Source of the DNA: Cyanobacteriota bacterium
GTDB taxonomy: Bacteria; Cyanobacteriota; Cyanobacteriia; SKYG9
Assembly: GCA_025054735.1 (NCBI GenBank)
Contig: JANWZG010000287.1
Location: forward strand, 1-5,272
Direction of reading: 5' to 3'
DNA: 5,272 bases
The notes beneath the pieces are model-generated. The model saw nothing but the letters and a program-made list of their open reading frames with translations. It did no database searches and was not told where the DNA came from. Shown piece after piece: positions 4,235 to 5,272 of the stretch. The position numbers were made by a program, and so were the translations under genes. The stretch's first letter is position 1. The number at the start of each line of letters is the position of its first letter.

Positions 4235-5272
4235 CCAAGCCGATCGCTGATGCTACAAGTATTGCCACTGCCGTTAGGGGTAAAGAAGTTACCGCTCGCG
4301 AGGTTGTTGCTGCTGCCCTCGCCCGCATCGCCGAGTATAACCAAACGCTGAACTGTTTCACGACGGTTTTGGCAGAGCAAGCGCTAGCGGATGCTGATCG
4401 GATTGATTACACCATTGCTCAAGGTAAGGATCCAGGAGTTTTAGCAGGTGTTCCCTTCGCAGTCAAAGATTTGTTTGATATTGCAGGAGTCACCACGCTG
4501 GCGGGGTCAAAAATCAAGGCTGAGGAGCCACCTGCTGCTCAAGATGCTACGTTGATTGTTCGCCTCTGTCAGGCAGGAGCCATCTTGGTAGGAGCGCTAA
4601 TGATGGATGAGTATGCCTATGGCTTCACAACAGAAAACTATCACTATGGCAGTACTCGCAATCCCCATGACCTCAACCGGGTAGCAGGCGGCTCCTCTGG
4701 TGGCTGTGGTGCAGCGACAGCGGCAGGTCTAGTTCCCCTATCCCTAGGGTCTGATACCAACGGCTCTATTCGAGTGCCTGCGTCATTTTGTGGTGTATTT
4801 GGTCTGAAGCCGACCTATGGTCGGCTCTCTAGAGCTTACACATACCCCTTTTGCAGCAGTTTGGATCACATGGGTGTCTATGGGCGATCGGTGCGGGATG
4901 TAGCCCTAGCCTACGACTTGATGCAGGGATATGACCCAGCAGATCCTGTTTGCACAACCCGGCCTCCTGATCTGTGTCTGCCAGAACTGGCTAAGGGCAT
5001 TGATGGCTTGCGGATTGCTGTGGCAGATGACTATTTTGCCAGAGGTGGATTACCAGAGGTCTTTGCGGCTGTTGAACAGGTTGCTACGGCACTGGATGCT
5101 ACAGCGCGGGTAACTATTCCAGAGGCCAAGCGGGCGAGGGCAGCGGCGTTTATAATCACGAGTGTTGAGGGTGCCAATCTGCACCTTCAGCGCTTACAGC
5201 ATCGTCCCCAGGATTTTGATCCTGCAACTCGCGATCGTCTGCTAGCGGGCACGTTGATTCCTGGTGTTTGGT
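4231..5272 (+). CDS. atzE: AtzE-family amidohydrolase (amidase signature), 3' truncated by the window
   Basis: The frame is open from ATG 4231 to the right edge, giving 347 codons of a family usually near 460 residues. It is an amidase-signature enzyme with the whole Ser-cisSer-Lys triad visible: K79 in GVPFAVKDLFDIAG, S155 in RVAGGSSGG and nucleophile S179 in GSDTNGSIR. The 24-residue gap between the two serines is the family norm. NGSIR replaces the GGSIR usual in GatA, in line with my recollection of AtzE proteins. AtzE of Pseudomonas hydrolyses 1-carboxybiuret, releasing ammonia in cyanuric-acid breakdown, and works in complex with AtzG. Here no other s-triazine gene is visible, so the true substrate may be another ureido or carbamoyl compound. 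It overlaps atzG by 4 bp with no separate Shine-Dalgarno needed. No frameshift was found. GatA itself is unlikely, given the AtzG partner. Confidence 0.92.
   Translation, partial: MTKPIADATSIATAVRGKEVTAREVVAAALARIAEYNQTLNCFTTVLAEQALADADRIDYTIAQGKDPGVLAGVPFAVKDLFDIAGVTTLAGSKIKAEEPPAAQDATLIVRLCQAGAILVGALMMDEYAYGFTTENYHYGSTRNPHDLNRVAGGSSGGCGAATAAGLVPLSLGSDTNGSIRVPASFCGVFGLKPTYGRLSRAYTYPFCSSLDHMGVYGRSVRDVALAYDLMQGYDPADPVCTTRPPDLCLPELAKGIDGLRIAVADDYFARGGLPEVFAAVEQVATALDATARVTIPEAKRARAAAFIITSVEGANLHLQRLQHRPQDFDPATRDRLLAGTLIPGVW

Noticed and set aside
4164..4361. 65-codon minus-strand ORF across the atzG/atzE junction
   Set aside because: It is antisense to two recognised genes and has no ribosome-binding site or family match.
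4931..5113. 60-codon plus-strand ORF within atzE
   Set aside because: The atzE frame remains open here with amidase-like sequence; this is a shadow frame.

Overview
The window looks cyanobacterial. The HIP1 core CGATCG occurs 11 times (about one expected by chance), including two full GCGATCGC octamers. The proteins also fit: a cyanobacterial-type RimO and an SLH-plus-beta-barrel outer-membrane porin of the SomA/SomB kind. I cannot name the genus.

Layout from left to right. (1) Positions 1-321 are the end of an unrecognised gene on +, with a possible 40-codon ORF (269-391) overlapping its tail in another frame. (2) 403-1722 on + is rimO, the radical-SAM methylthiotransferase for ribosomal protein S12. 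(3) 1723-1846 is a convergent intergenic segment with an A-rich tract and a hairpin that can end the leftward porin transcript. (4) 1847-3601 on - is a complete 584-residue porin. (5) 3602-4024 is a divergent control region packed with sites. (6) 4025-4234 and 4231-5272 on + are atzG and atzE, overlapping by ATGA; atzE runs off the right edge. AtzG/AtzE is a GatC/GatA-like pair that hydrolyses a small amide, so it probably releases or processes nitrogen.

The control region is the most interesting part. A perfect NtcA box (TGTA-N8-TACA, 3786-3801) has a TAN3T -10 element 23 nt away on the minus strand, which is the canonical NtcA-activated layout pointing at the porin. It may also influence atzGE. 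A second, near-consensus sigma70-type promoter lies close to the porin start (-10 TATAAT, 17-nt spacer), with an 18-bp inverted repeat in its spacer and -35. The short porin leader contains GUGUGAGGA, complementary to 9 nt of the conserved single-stranded motif of the cyanobacterial sRNA Yfr1, which is known to repress porin mRNAs in Prochlorococcus. A 14-bp palindrome running into an 11-bp tandem repeat lies just beyond the NtcA box.

Working model (inference): an outer-membrane porin and a cytoplasmic amide hydrolase are divergently arranged around a nitrogen-control site, and the porin is additionally controlled by an sRNA and perhaps a local repressor. rimO and the gene before it appear unrelated to this unit.
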